45,519 bases of DNA from Novosphingobium sp. (GTDB lineage Bacteria; Pseudomonadota; Alphaproteobacteria; Sphingomonadales; Sphingomonadaceae). Of the stretch, positions 31,802 to 38,923 are shown in pieces (position 1 is the first letter of the stretch; the number at the start of each line of letters is the position of its first letter). The translations under genes were made by a program, and so were the position numbers. The stretch lies in NCBI RefSeq assembly GCF_027486195.1, contig NZ_JAIXPP010000091.1:1-45519 (forward strand), given 5' to 3'. The notes beneath the pieces are model-generated. The model saw only the letters and a list, made by a program, of their open reading frames with translations, had not been told where the DNA came from and made no database searches.

Positions 31802-32662
31802 TTACTTCCAGGTGAAGCGGTAGCCGTAGGCGAGGCCGATGCTGAGTTGATCGCGGCGACCGCGTTCGCGGATGAGGGTGCTGTTGGCGGCGGCGTTGCC
31901 GAGGCGGTCGTAGCCGGCGAGGAGGGTGAGCGCGCCGTGCTGGCCGCGGCTCCCCAGGGGGCGGGTGAGCGTGCCGCCCAGCCCTGCCGAGACGAGGCCG
32001 GAGCCGGTCTGGTAAGCCGTGAGGCCGGCGCGGGCGGCTTGATCGGGGGTCACGCCGAAGTAGACCTGCGTGTACTTCGCGCTGGCGAAGGTGCTGCGCG
32101 CGGTGAGCGAGTAACGGAAGGGGCCGGCGCGATCGGTGAAGCGGATCGAGGGTTCGGCGACGAGGCCCTCGTGTCCGCCGGTGCCCTGGCGGACTTCGGT
32201 GCGCAGAGCGAGGCGGCGGTCTGGACTATATTGCACGAAGCCGCCGAATTCGCCGGCGAGGCCCACATTGCCGAAGCCGCGCAGGGCATCGCTGCCGCCG
32301 GCGACGAGGAAGGGCGAGCCGCCGGTGGATTCGCGTCGGCCAAAGCGGAGGCGGGCGATGGGGCCGATCTTCCAGCCATCGCGGTTGATCGCGTTCCAGC
32401 CGAGGCCTTCCTGCACCGAGGCGAAGACGGCATCCTTGTAGGCGAGGCGGATATCCGGGAAGATCGAGAAGGCGGTATCGCGCGAGCCTTGCCAGGCGGG
32501 GGCGACGATGGGCGCGACGCCGACGGTGAGGACCCAGGTGGGCGGTGCGGGCGGGCCGGCGGGGCGGCCGGGCGCGCTTTGGGCGGGCACGTTCTGGGCA
32601 TGCGCGGCGGGCGCGAGGAGGGTGAGCGCGGCCGCGAGGGCGGTGCAGTGGGCGGTGTTCAT
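31802..32662 (-). CDS. MipA/OmpV-family outer membrane protein
   Basis: This is a 286-aa protein with a signal peptide ending AAHAQ near residue 22 and a Pro/Ala-rich linker. Beta-strand-rich sequence follows: VGVAPIVAPAWQGSRDTAFSIFPDIRLAY, FASVQEGLGWNAI, IARLRFGRRES, and a last strand ending LAYGYRFTWK with an aromatic near the terminus, as in outer-membrane barrels. These are features of the MipA/OmpV family; E. coli MipA is a scaffold of MltA and PBP1b, but most members have no known role. ATG 32662 gives the signal peptide directly. A Zur-like palindrome lies about 85 bp upstream. Confidence 0.85.
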   Translation of the reverse strand: MNTAHCTALAAALTLLAPAAHAQNVPAQSAPGRPAGPPAPPTWVLTVGVAPIVAPAWQGSRDTAFSIFPDIRLAYKDAVFASVQEGLGWNAINRDGWKIGPIARLRFGRRESTGGSPFLVAGGSDALRGFGNVGLAGEFGGFVQYSPDRRLALRTEVRQGTGGHEGLVAEPSIRFTDRAGPFRYSLTARSTFASAKYTQVYFGVTPDQAARAGLTAYQTGSGLVSAGLGGTLTRPLGSRGQHGALTLLAGYDRLGNAAANSTLIRERGRRDQLSIGLAYGYRFTWK

Positions 32663-32746
32663 GGGTGCCAGGTCCTGACGATGGCGTCTTGCGGAGTGGG
32701 ATGCGACTGCGCAGCGCATAGCAGGCGGGCGGCGTGGTTGCGTTGC

Positions 32747-32760
32747 TATGTTATAACGTA
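32747..32760. promoter_or_regulatory. Zur/Fur-like palindrome TATGTTATAACGTA
   Basis: The core GTTATAAC is a perfect palindrome, and the 14-bp site is symmetric except for one pair. The sequence resembles Zur boxes of proteobacteria. It lies about 85 bp upstream of the MipA-like gene. Similarity is by eye only. Confidence 0.3.
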
Positions 32761-32787
32761 TTGTTGCCGGGGTGGGCGGGAAGGAAG

Positions 32788-32851
32788 AACCCCTCCGTCA
32801 GCGCTTCGCGCTGCCACCTCCCCATTTGTGCTCTCACAAAAATGGGGAGGA
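32788..32851. repeat. Two-hairpin palindromic element, copy A
   Basis: It starts AACCCCTCCGTC, then a small hairpin AGCGC-TTC-GCGCT, then GCCACCTCCCCATTTGTG, a loop, and CACAAAAATGGGGAGGA. It lies between the MipA-like gene and uvrA, 7 nt before the uvrA stop. Copies B (37963-38024) and C (38837-38898) share the frame but have different paired stems. Confidence 0.88.
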
Positions 32852-32858
32852 ACAACGG

Positions 32859-35816
32859 TTAGCGCTTGAGGAGCGGGGCGAGGTAGTGGCCGGTGAAGCT
32901 GCGGGGGTTTTTGGCGACCTGTTCGGGCGTGCCTTCGGCGACGAGTTCACCGCCGCGGACGCCGCCTTCGGGGCCGAGATCGAGCAGCCAGTCGGCGGTT
33001 TTGATCACATCGAGGTTGTGTTCGATGACGACGACGCTGTTGCCCTGATCGACGAGGCGGTGGAGCACTTCGAGGAGCTTGCGCACGTCTTCGAAGTGGA
33101 GGCCGGTGGTGGGCTCATCAAGGATGTAGAGCGTCTGCCCTGTGGAGCGGCGGGCGAGCTCCTTGGCGAGCTTGACGCGCTGCGCCTCACCGCCGGAGAG
33201 CGTGGTGGCCTGCTGGCCGACCTTGACGTAGCCGAGGCCGACTTCGTTGAGCATGTGCATCCGATCGCGGATCGGGGGGACGGCCTTGAAGAACTCCTCG
33301 GCGTCCTCGATCGTCATATCCAGCACATCGGCGATGGAGTGGCCCTTGAACTTCACCTCGAGCGTTTCGCGGTTGTAGCGGCGGCCGTCGCACTCCTCGC
33401 AGGTGACGTAGACGTCGGGCAGGAAGTGCATCTCGATCTTGATGAGGCCGTCGCCCTGGCACTTTTCGCAGCGGCCGCCTTTCACGTTGAAGCTGAAGCG
33501 GCCGGGCTTGTAGCCGCGGGCGGCGGATTCGGGGAGGCCGGCGAACCAATCGCGGATGAGGGTGAAGCTGCCGGTGTAGGTGGCGGGGTTGGAGCGCGGG
33601 GTGCGGCCGATGGGGGACTGGTCGATCTCGATCACCTTGTCGCAGTGTTCGAGGCCGGTGACCCGATCATGCGCGCCAGCGATGACGCGGGCGCCGTTAA
33701 GCGTGCGCGCGGCGACGGCGTGGAGCGTGTCGATCGTGAAGCTGGACTTGCCGGAGCCGGAGACGCCGGTGACGCAGGTGAAGGTGCCGAGCGGGATGGA
33801 GGCGGTGACGTTCTGCAGGTTGTTGGCCCGCGCGCCTTCGACGGTGAGCTGGAGGCCGTTGCCCTTGCGGCGCTTCTTCGGCACCTCGATGCGGCGGGCG
33901 CCGGTGAGGTATTGGCCGGTGAGGCTGTCGGGGTTCGTCAGGATATCGTCGAGGTTGCCCTGGGCGACGATCTCGCCGCCGTGGACGCCCGCGCCGGGGC
34001 CGAGATCGACGATGTGATCGGCGGTGCGGATCGCGTCTTCATCGTGCTCGACGACGATGACGGTGTTGCCGAGATCGCGCAGGCGTTTGAGGGTGATGAG
34101 CAGGCGGTCGTTGTCGCGCTGGTGGAGGCCGATGGAGGGTTCATCGAGCACGTAGAGCACGCCGGAGAGGCCCGAGCCGATCTGGCTGGCGAGGCGGATG
34201 CGCTGGCTTTCGCCGCCGGAGAGGGTGCCGGAGGTGCGATCGAGGTTGAGGTAATCGAGGCCGACGTTGTTGAGGAAGCCGAGGCGCTCGTTGATTTCCT
34301 TGAGGATGGCCTTGGCGATCTGGCTCTGCTGCGGGGTGAGCTGGGCATCGAGCGCGCCGAACCATTCCACCGCGGCGGCGACGGAGAGGTGGGTGATGGA
34401 GGAGATGTCCGCCATGGCGACCTTGACGCTCAGCGCCTCGGGCTTGAGCCGGGCGCCGTGGCAGGTTTCGCAGGGCTGCGCGGTCTGGAACTTGGAGAGC
34501 TCCTCGCGCATCCAGGCGCTTTCGGTCTGCAGCATGCGGCGGTTGAGGTTGCCGATGACGCCTTCGAAGGCCTTCTGGACGGTGTAGGACTTCTTGCCAT
34601 CGATGAAGGTGAGCGGGACGGCCTTGCCGGCGGTGCCATAGAGGATGACGATGCGCACTTCGGGCGCGAGCTTTTCCCACGGCGTTTCAAGGCTGAAGCC
34701 GAAATGGCCGGCGAGGCTGGCGAGGACCTGCATGTAATAGGGCGACGGGGGGTTGGACTTGGCCCAGGGGACGACGGCGCCTTGCTTCAGGCTGAGCGCC
34801 TCGTTGGGGACGACGAGCTGGGGATCGAACAGCAGCTTCTCGCCGAGGCCATCGCAGGCGGGGCACGCGCCCTGGGGGGCGTTGAACGAGAAGAGGCGCG
34901 GTTCTATGGATTCGATGGTGAAGCCGCTGACCGGGCAGGCGAACTTTTCGCTGAAGACGATGCGGTTGGGCGGGAGGCCGGTTTTCTTCATGCCCTTGGC
35001 GTTGCGCTTGGCCGAGGGGCCTTCGACAGGCTCAGGCTGAGCGGGGGTGGGAGCAGCCCCTTCCCCACCAATCGCCTCAACCGTCGTATCCGCCAGATCG
35101 AGGTAAACCGTGCCATCCGCCAGCTTGAGCGCCTGCTCGAAGCTGTCTGCGAGGCGGGTGCGGAAGCCTTCGTCGGCTTGCTTGACCGCGATGCGATCGA
35201 CGACGACTTCGATATCGTGCTTCAGCTTCTTGTCGAGCGCGGGGGCGTCTTCGATGGCGAGCAGTTCACCGTTGATGCGCACGCGGGTGTAGCCGGCGCG
35301 CTGCCATTCGGCGAGTTCCTTGCGGTATTCACCCTTGCGGCCGCGCACGACGGGGGCGAGGAGATAGGCGCGCGTGCCTTCCGGCAGGCCGAGCACACGA
35401 TCGACCATCTGGGTGACGGTTTGCGCGGCGATGGGCAGGCCCGTGGCGGGCGAATAGGGAATGCCGACGCGCGCCCAGAGCAGGCGCATGTAATCGTAGA
35501 TCTCGGTGACGGTCGCCACGGTGGAGCGCGGGTTGCGGCTGGTGGTCTTCTGCTCGATCGAGATCGCGGGGCTGAGCCCGTCGATATGCTCAACATCGGG
35601 CTTCTGCATCATCTCGAGAAACTGGCGCGCATAGGCCGAGAGGCTCTCGACATAGCGACGCTGGCCTTCGGCATAGATCGTATCGAACGCGAGGCTCGAT
35701 TTGCCCGAGCCCGAGAGGCCGGTGATGACGATCAGGCTATCGCGCGGGAGATCGACGTCGATCCCCTTGAGATTGTGCTCACGCGCGCCGCGGATTGAGA
35801 TGGTGCTGAGGGACAT
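32859..35816 (-). CDS. uvrA: Excinuclease ABC subunit A
   Basis: This is the 985-aa damage-recognition ATPase of nucleotide excision repair. Two ABC modules are complete: Walker [16 protein letters not shown] (N-terminal) and [15 protein letters not shown], and signatures [20 protein letters not shown] and [20 protein letters not shown] with their Walker B segments ([12 protein letters not shown] and [12 protein letters not shown]). The second zinc module is intact (CEKCQGDGL and [10 protein letters not shown]). The first has CPVSG in place of CPxCG, leaving three cysteines. Residues about 259-266 (AQPEPVEG) are the translation of a dispersed repeat inserted in frame before the zinc module. 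ATG 35816 is chosen because [20 protein letters not shown] is the normal UvrA start; the open frame continues upstream through non-coding repeats. An SOS box lies 12 nt before the ATG. Confidence 0.97.
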   Translation of the reverse strand: MSLSTISIRGAREHNLKGIDVDLPRDSLIVITGLSGSGKSSLAFDTIYAEGQRRYVESLSAYARQFLEMMQKPDVEHIDGLSPAISIEQKTTSRNPRSTVATVTEIYDYMRLLWARVGIPYSPATGLPIAAQTVTQMVDRVLGLPEGTRAYLLAPVVRGRKGEYRKELAEWQRAGYTRVRINGELLAIEDAPALDKKLKHDIEVVVDRIAVKQADEGFRTRLADSFEQALKLADGTVYLDLADTTVEAIGGEGAAPTPAQPEPVEGPSAKRNAKGMKKTGLPPNRIVFSEKFACPVSGFTIESIEPRLFSFNAPQGACPACDGLGEKLLFDPQLVVPNEALSLKQGAVVPWAKSNPPSPYYMQVLASLAGHFGFSLETPWEKLAPEVRIVILYGTAGKAVPLTFIDGKKSYTVQKAFEGVIGNLNRRMLQTESAWMREELSKFQTAQPCETCHGARLKPEALSVKVAMADISSITHLSVAAAVEWFGALDAQLTPQQSQIAKAILKEINERLGFLNNVGLDYLNLDRTSGTLSGGESQRIRLASQIGSGLSGVLYVLDEPSIGLHQRDNDRLLITLKRLRDLGNTVIVVEHDEDAIRTADHIVDLGPGAGVHGGEIVAQGNLDDILTNPDSLTGQYLTGARRIEVPKKRRKGNGLQLTVEGARANNLQNVTASIPLGTFTCVTGVSGSGKSSFTIDTLHAVAARTLNGARVIAGAHDRVTGLEHCDKVIEIDQSPIGRTPRSNPATYTGSFTLIRDWFAGLPESAARGYKPGRFSFNVKGGRCEKCQGDGLIKIEMHFLPDVYVTCEECDGRRYNRETLEVKFKGHSIADVLDMTIEDAEEFFKAVPPIRDRMHMLNEVGLGYVKVGQQATTLSGGEAQRVKLAKELARRSTGQTLYILDEPTTGLHFEDVRKLLEVLHRLVDQGNSVVVIEHNLDVIKTADWLLDLGPEGGVRGGELVAEGTPEQVAKNPRSFTGHYLAPLLKR
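35020..35043 (+). repeat. CTTCGACAGGCTCAGG repeat inside uvrA
   Basis: This second copy of the dispersed repeat at 31672-31694 is read in frame by uvrA (minus) as AQPEPVEG. The flanking uvrA residues (GGEGAAPTP before, [12 protein letters not shown] after) are low complexity, so the repeat lies in a tolerant surface linker. Confidence 0.88.
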
Positions 35817-36195
35817 GGAGGCAGTCTGTTCCAGATTTGTTCGATTCCGGCAAGGGGCGCGCGGGCGTTTTGCGACACGTGGGTGGCGGGGCGCGCGATA
35901 GCAAGGTGGCGCGGGGGGCAAGGCCTGCGGGCGGACCCAGGGTGAGCGGGAAGAAATGAAGAGAAAAGTTGGTTCTCGCAGAGACGCAGAGGGGAAGAAG
36001 AGCGCGAAAGGGGTCGGCCGGGTTGCAGCCCCAGTTATCGGACCGAAGCGGATTGAGGCTTGGGGCGGCTTCGCCGCTTTGCGCTCAGTCTCTGCGGTCT
36101 CTTTTCCCTTCGAGTCTCTGCGAGAAACCTGTTCTGGCAGACGACGCTGGTTCCCCTCTCCCAACCCTCTCCCCTTAAGGAGAGAGGGCTTCACG
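35817..36195. other. Intergenic mosaic of repeats between uvrA and btuD
   Basis: Beyond the SOS box this 379-nt stretch is made largely of repeats. An inverted pair at 35971-35985 and 36114-36129 (GGTTCTCGCAGAGAC and its near-complement) encloses about 130 nt. A hairpin at 36165-36188 (CCCTCTCC-CCTTAA-GGAGAGAGGG) directly precedes the btuD stop and may serve as its terminator. The uvrA-frame open reading through this region is not a coding extension. No gene is called. Confidence 0.65.
35828..35842 (-). promoter_or_regulatory. Alphaproteobacterial LexA (SOS) box of uvrA
   Basis: GTTC-CAGATTT-GTTC matches the GTTC-N7-GTTC LexA motif known for alphaproteobacteria. It lies 12 bp upstream of the uvrA ATG, the expected place for a DNA-damage-inducible uvrA. 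Confidence 0.85.
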
Positions 36196-36936
36196 CTAGA
36201 GCGAAAGCGCGCGGGCGCCTTGGGGGCCGGTCCACTGCGCGCGGACGTTCCAGACGTGTTCGATCACTTCCTCGGAGAGGGCGACCGCTGGCGGCCCATC
36301 GGCGGCGAGGCGGCCGTTTTGGAGGACGACGACGCGGTCGGCGTGGTTCATCGCATGGGCGAGGCTGTGGACGACGAGGACGACCCCTGCCCCAGCATCG
36401 GCCAGCCCCCGGAAATGCGCGAGGAGCGTGGCGGCGTGGGCGAGATCGAGACTGGCGAGGGGTTCGTCGGCAAGGATCCAGCGGGGCTGGCCGGCGAGGA
36501 CGCGGGCGAGGAGGACGCGGGCGCGTTCGCCGCCGGAGAGGGTGTGGATGCCGCGCGCGGCGAGGTGCGCGCAGTCTAGCGCGGTGAGTGCGGCTTGGGC
36601 GGCGGCCTCATCCTCGGCGCGCGCGGTGCGGTGCGGCAGGCGGCCGAGGCGGACGAGTGCTTCGACGGTGAGGTTCCACGCGGGCTCGGCATGCTGGGGC
36701 AGATAGCCGATCTCCTGCGCGCGGCGGCGCGGCGGGAGGGTGGCGAGCGGGGTTTCGCCGAGAGTGACGGGGCCTGCCTCCAGCCCCGCGAGCGCCCGCA
36801 GCAGGGTGGTCTTGCCCGCGCCGTTGGGGCCGCAGATGGCGGTGAGTTCGCCGGGGCGCAGCGCGGTGGTCAGGCTGGTGAGGCGGCCGGGGACGGTGAG
36901 GTTTGCGGCTGTGAGGTTTCGGGGGGCGAGGTTCAT
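36196..36936 (-). CDS. btuD: Cobalamin/iron-complex ABC transporter ATPase, BtuD-type
   Basis: This 246-aa ATPase has Walker [16 protein letters not shown] near residues 35-49, the Q-loop [10 protein letters not shown], signature [18 protein letters not shown] and Walker [13 protein letters not shown], with switch His in [10 protein letters not shown]. It is last in btuB-btuF-btuC-btuD and overlaps btuC by 4 nt (ATGA at 36933-36936). The Walker and signature pattern is that of the FecE/BtuD group; the riboswitch and BtuB/BtuF context make cobalamin the likely substrate rather than a siderophore. The start at ATG 36936 is set by that overlap; the frame is open upstream into btuC. Confidence 0.88.
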   Translation of the reverse strand: MNLAPRNLTAANLTVPGRLTSLTTALRPGELTAICGPNGAGKTTLLRALAGLEAGPVTLGETPLATLPPRRRAQEIGYLPQHAEPAWNLTVEALVRLGRLPHRTARAEDEAAAQAALTALDCAHLAARGIHTLSGGERARVLLARVLAGQPRWILADEPLASLDLAHAATLLAHFRGLADAGAGVVLVVHSLAHAMNHADRVVVLQNGRLAADGPPAVALSEEVIEHVWNVRAQWTGPQGARALSL

Positions 36937-37895
36937 GCGAGTTCGCTCCTCAGGCGCAGGAGCAGGTGCAGGAAGAACGGCGCGCCCAGGAGGCTTAGCG
37001 CAATGCCGATGCGCAGTTCGCCGCCCGCGAGGGGGAGCAGGCGGCAGAGGCAATCGGCGATGAGCAGGAGCAGCGCGCCGCCCAGCGCGCTGGGGAGGAG
37101 CAGGCTGGAGGGGCGCTGATCGGTATAGGGGCGCAGGATGTGGGGCACGACGAGGCCGACAAAGCCGATGATCCCGGCGGCGGCGACCCCGGCGCCCACG
37201 ACGAGGCCGGTGCCGAGAACCACGAGCCAGAGCAGGCGGGTGGGGTTCACGCCCAAGGAGCGGGCGGTTTCCTCACCCAGAGTGAGCGCATCGAGCGCGG
37301 GGGCGGCGCGGGAAAGAAGGATCAGGCCGAGCGCGGTGGGCGGCGCGGCAAGCAGGACATCGTGCCACGAGCGGCTTTCAAGGCTGCCCATCAGCCAGGT
37401 GACAATCTCGCTGAGCGCAAAGGGATTGGGCGCGAGGCTGATGACGAGGCTGGTGAGCGCGCCCGAGAGACTGGCGAGCATGAGCCCCGCGAGCGCGAAC
37501 AAGGTGGTGCTGTTCTGCCCGCTGGCATTGCCGGCGATCAGCGCAAGCGCGGCCATGGCGATGGCGGCGCCAAGCAACGATGCAAGCGGGAGCAGCGCGC
37601 CGAGACCAAGCGCGAGGCTGAGCACCGCGCCGAACGCGGCGGTGGGGGCGACGCCGAACAGGCCGGGATCAGCCAGCGGATTGCGCAAGTAGCCCTGCAT
37701 CGCGGCCCCTGCCCCGCCCAGCCCCGCACCGATGACCAGCGCCAGCGCGGCGCGGGGGGCACGCAGTTCGGCGAGGATGGTGAAGGCGTTGGCGGTGTGG
37801 GGCGCGAAGGGGTTGAGCCAGACTTGCCCGGCGAGGAGGCTGAGGGGGATGGCGAGCGCGAGGGCTGCGAGAAGGAGGGGGACGGGGCGGGTCAT
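36933..37895 (-). CDS. btuC: Cobalamin ABC transporter permease, BtuC-type
   Basis: This 320-aa permease of the FecCD/BtuC family has about ten transmembrane helices. Hallmarks are LRAPRAALALVIGAGLGGAG, AAMQGYLRNPLADPGLFGVA near residues 55-85, and ARSLGVNPTRLLWLVVLGTG with GIIGFVGLVVPHILRPYTDQ near the C-terminal half, which couple to the ATPase. The start (ATG 37895) overlaps the btuF stop by 4 nt. It imports corrinoid delivered by BtuF across the inner membrane; substrate is inferred from context. Confidence 0.9.
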   Translation of the reverse strand: MTRPVPLLLAALALAIPLSLLAGQVWLNPFAPHTANAFTILAELRAPRAALALVIGAGLGGAGAAMQGYLRNPLADPGLFGVAPTAAFGAVLSLALGLGALLPLASLLGAAIAMAALALIAGNASGQNSTTLFALAGLMLASLSGALTSLVISLAPNPFALSEIVTWLMGSLESRSWHDVLLAAPPTALGLILLSRAAPALDALTLGEETARSLGVNPTRLLWLVVLGTGLVVGAGVAAAGIIGFVGLVVPHILRPYTDQRPSSLLLPSALGGALLLLIADCLCRLLPLAGGELRIGIALSLLGAPFFLHLLLRLRSELA

Positions 37896-38923
37896 TGGCT
37901 GGCTATCAGCTTGGGCGGAACAGACCCTCCCCCGGCCCCTCCCGCAAGCGGGAGGGGAGAAGAACCCCTCCGTCTCGCTTCGCGAGCCACCTCCCCATTT
38001 GTGCCTGCGGCAAAAATGGGGAGGGGAGAAAGGGTGCGTCGCACTTCGGCGAGGCGCTGGGCGGCGGGGATGATGGTGGGGCCGGCGCAATAGAGCAGGC
38101 GCGGATCGAGCGCTGCGCGGGTGGTGCCGGTGAGATGGGTCAGCGCGGGATGGCTGAGCGCGCGGTCCGACCCGGCGACGAGGATCACGCGCGGGGGATC
38201 GGCGAGGACGCGTTCGAGCGGGAGCTGGTCCGCCTGCCCCAGCCCGCGCGCGGCGGCGAAATTGGCGAAGCCGGTGCGGCGCAGGAGATTGGCGATCAGG
38301 GTGTTGTCCCCCGGGACGATGCCGCCCGGCTCCCAAACCAGCGCGGGCAAGGCGCCCGCACGGGTGGGCGCGGCGGCGGCGAGGGCCGCATCGATGCGCG
38401 CGATGAGCGCTTCGCCTTGTGCGGGGTTACCGGCCATCGCGGCGAGCCCGCGGATCTGGGCGCGGCTTTCCTCGACCGTGCTGGCGATGCCGATGGTTTC
38501 GAGGCGCAGGCCAAGGCGCCGGTAGGCTGCGGCGGTGGCGGGTGGGACGAAGGTGCTATCGACCACCACATCGGGGCGAAGTGTGAGGACTTCCTCGAGC
38601 GTGCCGCGCGTGGTGGGGAACTGGCGGGCCTTGGCCGGGTCCATCGAGGCGGCGCGGGGATCGGCGCTGTAGTGCGAGAGCGCGAGGAGCTGGCCGGGGG
38701 CGGTGACTTCGGCGAGGATCGCGTCGGCGCAAGGGTTGAGGCTGACGATCGTGGGGAGATAACGCGTGGTTTCGCGCCGGGTTTCGCTTTTGGGCTGCGG
38801 GGTGCAGGCGGTGAGCGCCGCGAGCAGGAGGCAAAGAACCCCTCCGACCCGCCTGCGGCGGGCCACCTCCCCATTTGTGCTGCGCAAAAATGGGGAGGAC
38901 AAAGTGGAAGGGTTCTGCGGCAT
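37892..38923 (-). CDS. btuF: Cobalamin-binding lipoprotein BtuF with repeat-derived termini
   Basis: This is a 343-aa class III binding protein. The core (about residues 50-300) shows IVSLNPCADAILAEVTAPGQ, DPAKARQFPTTRGTLEEVLTLRPDVVV and LVWEPGGIVPGDNTLIANLLRRTGFAN, typical of BtuF/FepB-type proteins. Residues 9-29 (SSPFLRSTNGEVARRRRVGG) come from repeat copy C and supply the basic n-region of the signal peptide; LLLAALTAC follows with the lipobox and Cys40. Residues about 300-343 (including TNGEVAREARRRGSSPLPLA) come from repeat copy B and a GC hairpin. The start overlaps the btuB stop by one base (TGATG) and the stop overlaps btuC by 4 nt, so the repeats have not disturbed operon coupling. 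Confidence 0.88.
   Translation of the reverse strand: MPQNPSTLSSPFLRSTNGEVARRRRVGGVLCLLLAALTACTPQPKSETRRETTRYLPTIVSLNPCADAILAEVTAPGQLLALSHYSADPRAASMDPAKARQFPTTRGTLEEVLTLRPDVVVDSTFVPPATAAAYRRLGLRLETIGIASTVEESRAQIRGLAAMAGNPAQGEALIARIDAALAAAAPTRAGALPALVWEPGGIVPGDNTLIANLLRRTGFANFAAARGLGQADQLPLERVLADPPRVILVAGSDRALSHPALTHLTGTTRAALDPRLLYCAGPTIIPAAQRLAEVRRTLSPLPIFAAGTNGEVAREARRRGSSPLPLAGGAGGGSVPPKLIASQ
37936..37957. repeat. GC hairpin, third copy
   Basis: Arms CCCCTCCCGC and GCGGGAGGGG with loop AA, the same arms as at 28487-28508. It is read by btuF as part of its C-terminal tail. Confidence 0.85.
37963..38024. repeat. Two-hairpin palindromic element, copy B
   Basis: AACCCCTCCGTC, hairpin CTCGC-TTC-GCGAG, then CCACCTCCCCATTTGTGC and CAAAAATGGGGAGG. 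It encodes part of the btuF C-terminal tail. The small stem differs from copies A and C but still pairs. Confidence 0.9.
38837..38898. repeat. Two-hairpin palindromic element, copy C
   Basis: AACCCCTCCGAC, hairpin CCGCC-TGC-GGCGG, then CCACCTCCCCATTTGTGC and GCAAAAATGGGGAGGA. It encodes residues about 9-29 of BtuF, in the same reading frame as copy B. Confidence 0.9.

Noticed and set aside
32772..35798. Plus-strand open frame of 1008 aa antisense to uvrA
   Set aside because: It is a shadow of uvrA, which has all ABC and zinc motifs; the antisense product is Ala/Gly/Glu/Asp-rich low complexity.
28487..38898. The repeat cluster as a CRISPR array
   Set aside because: Repeats are palindromic, of several families, unevenly spaced and without unique spacers of constant length; no cas genes are present.
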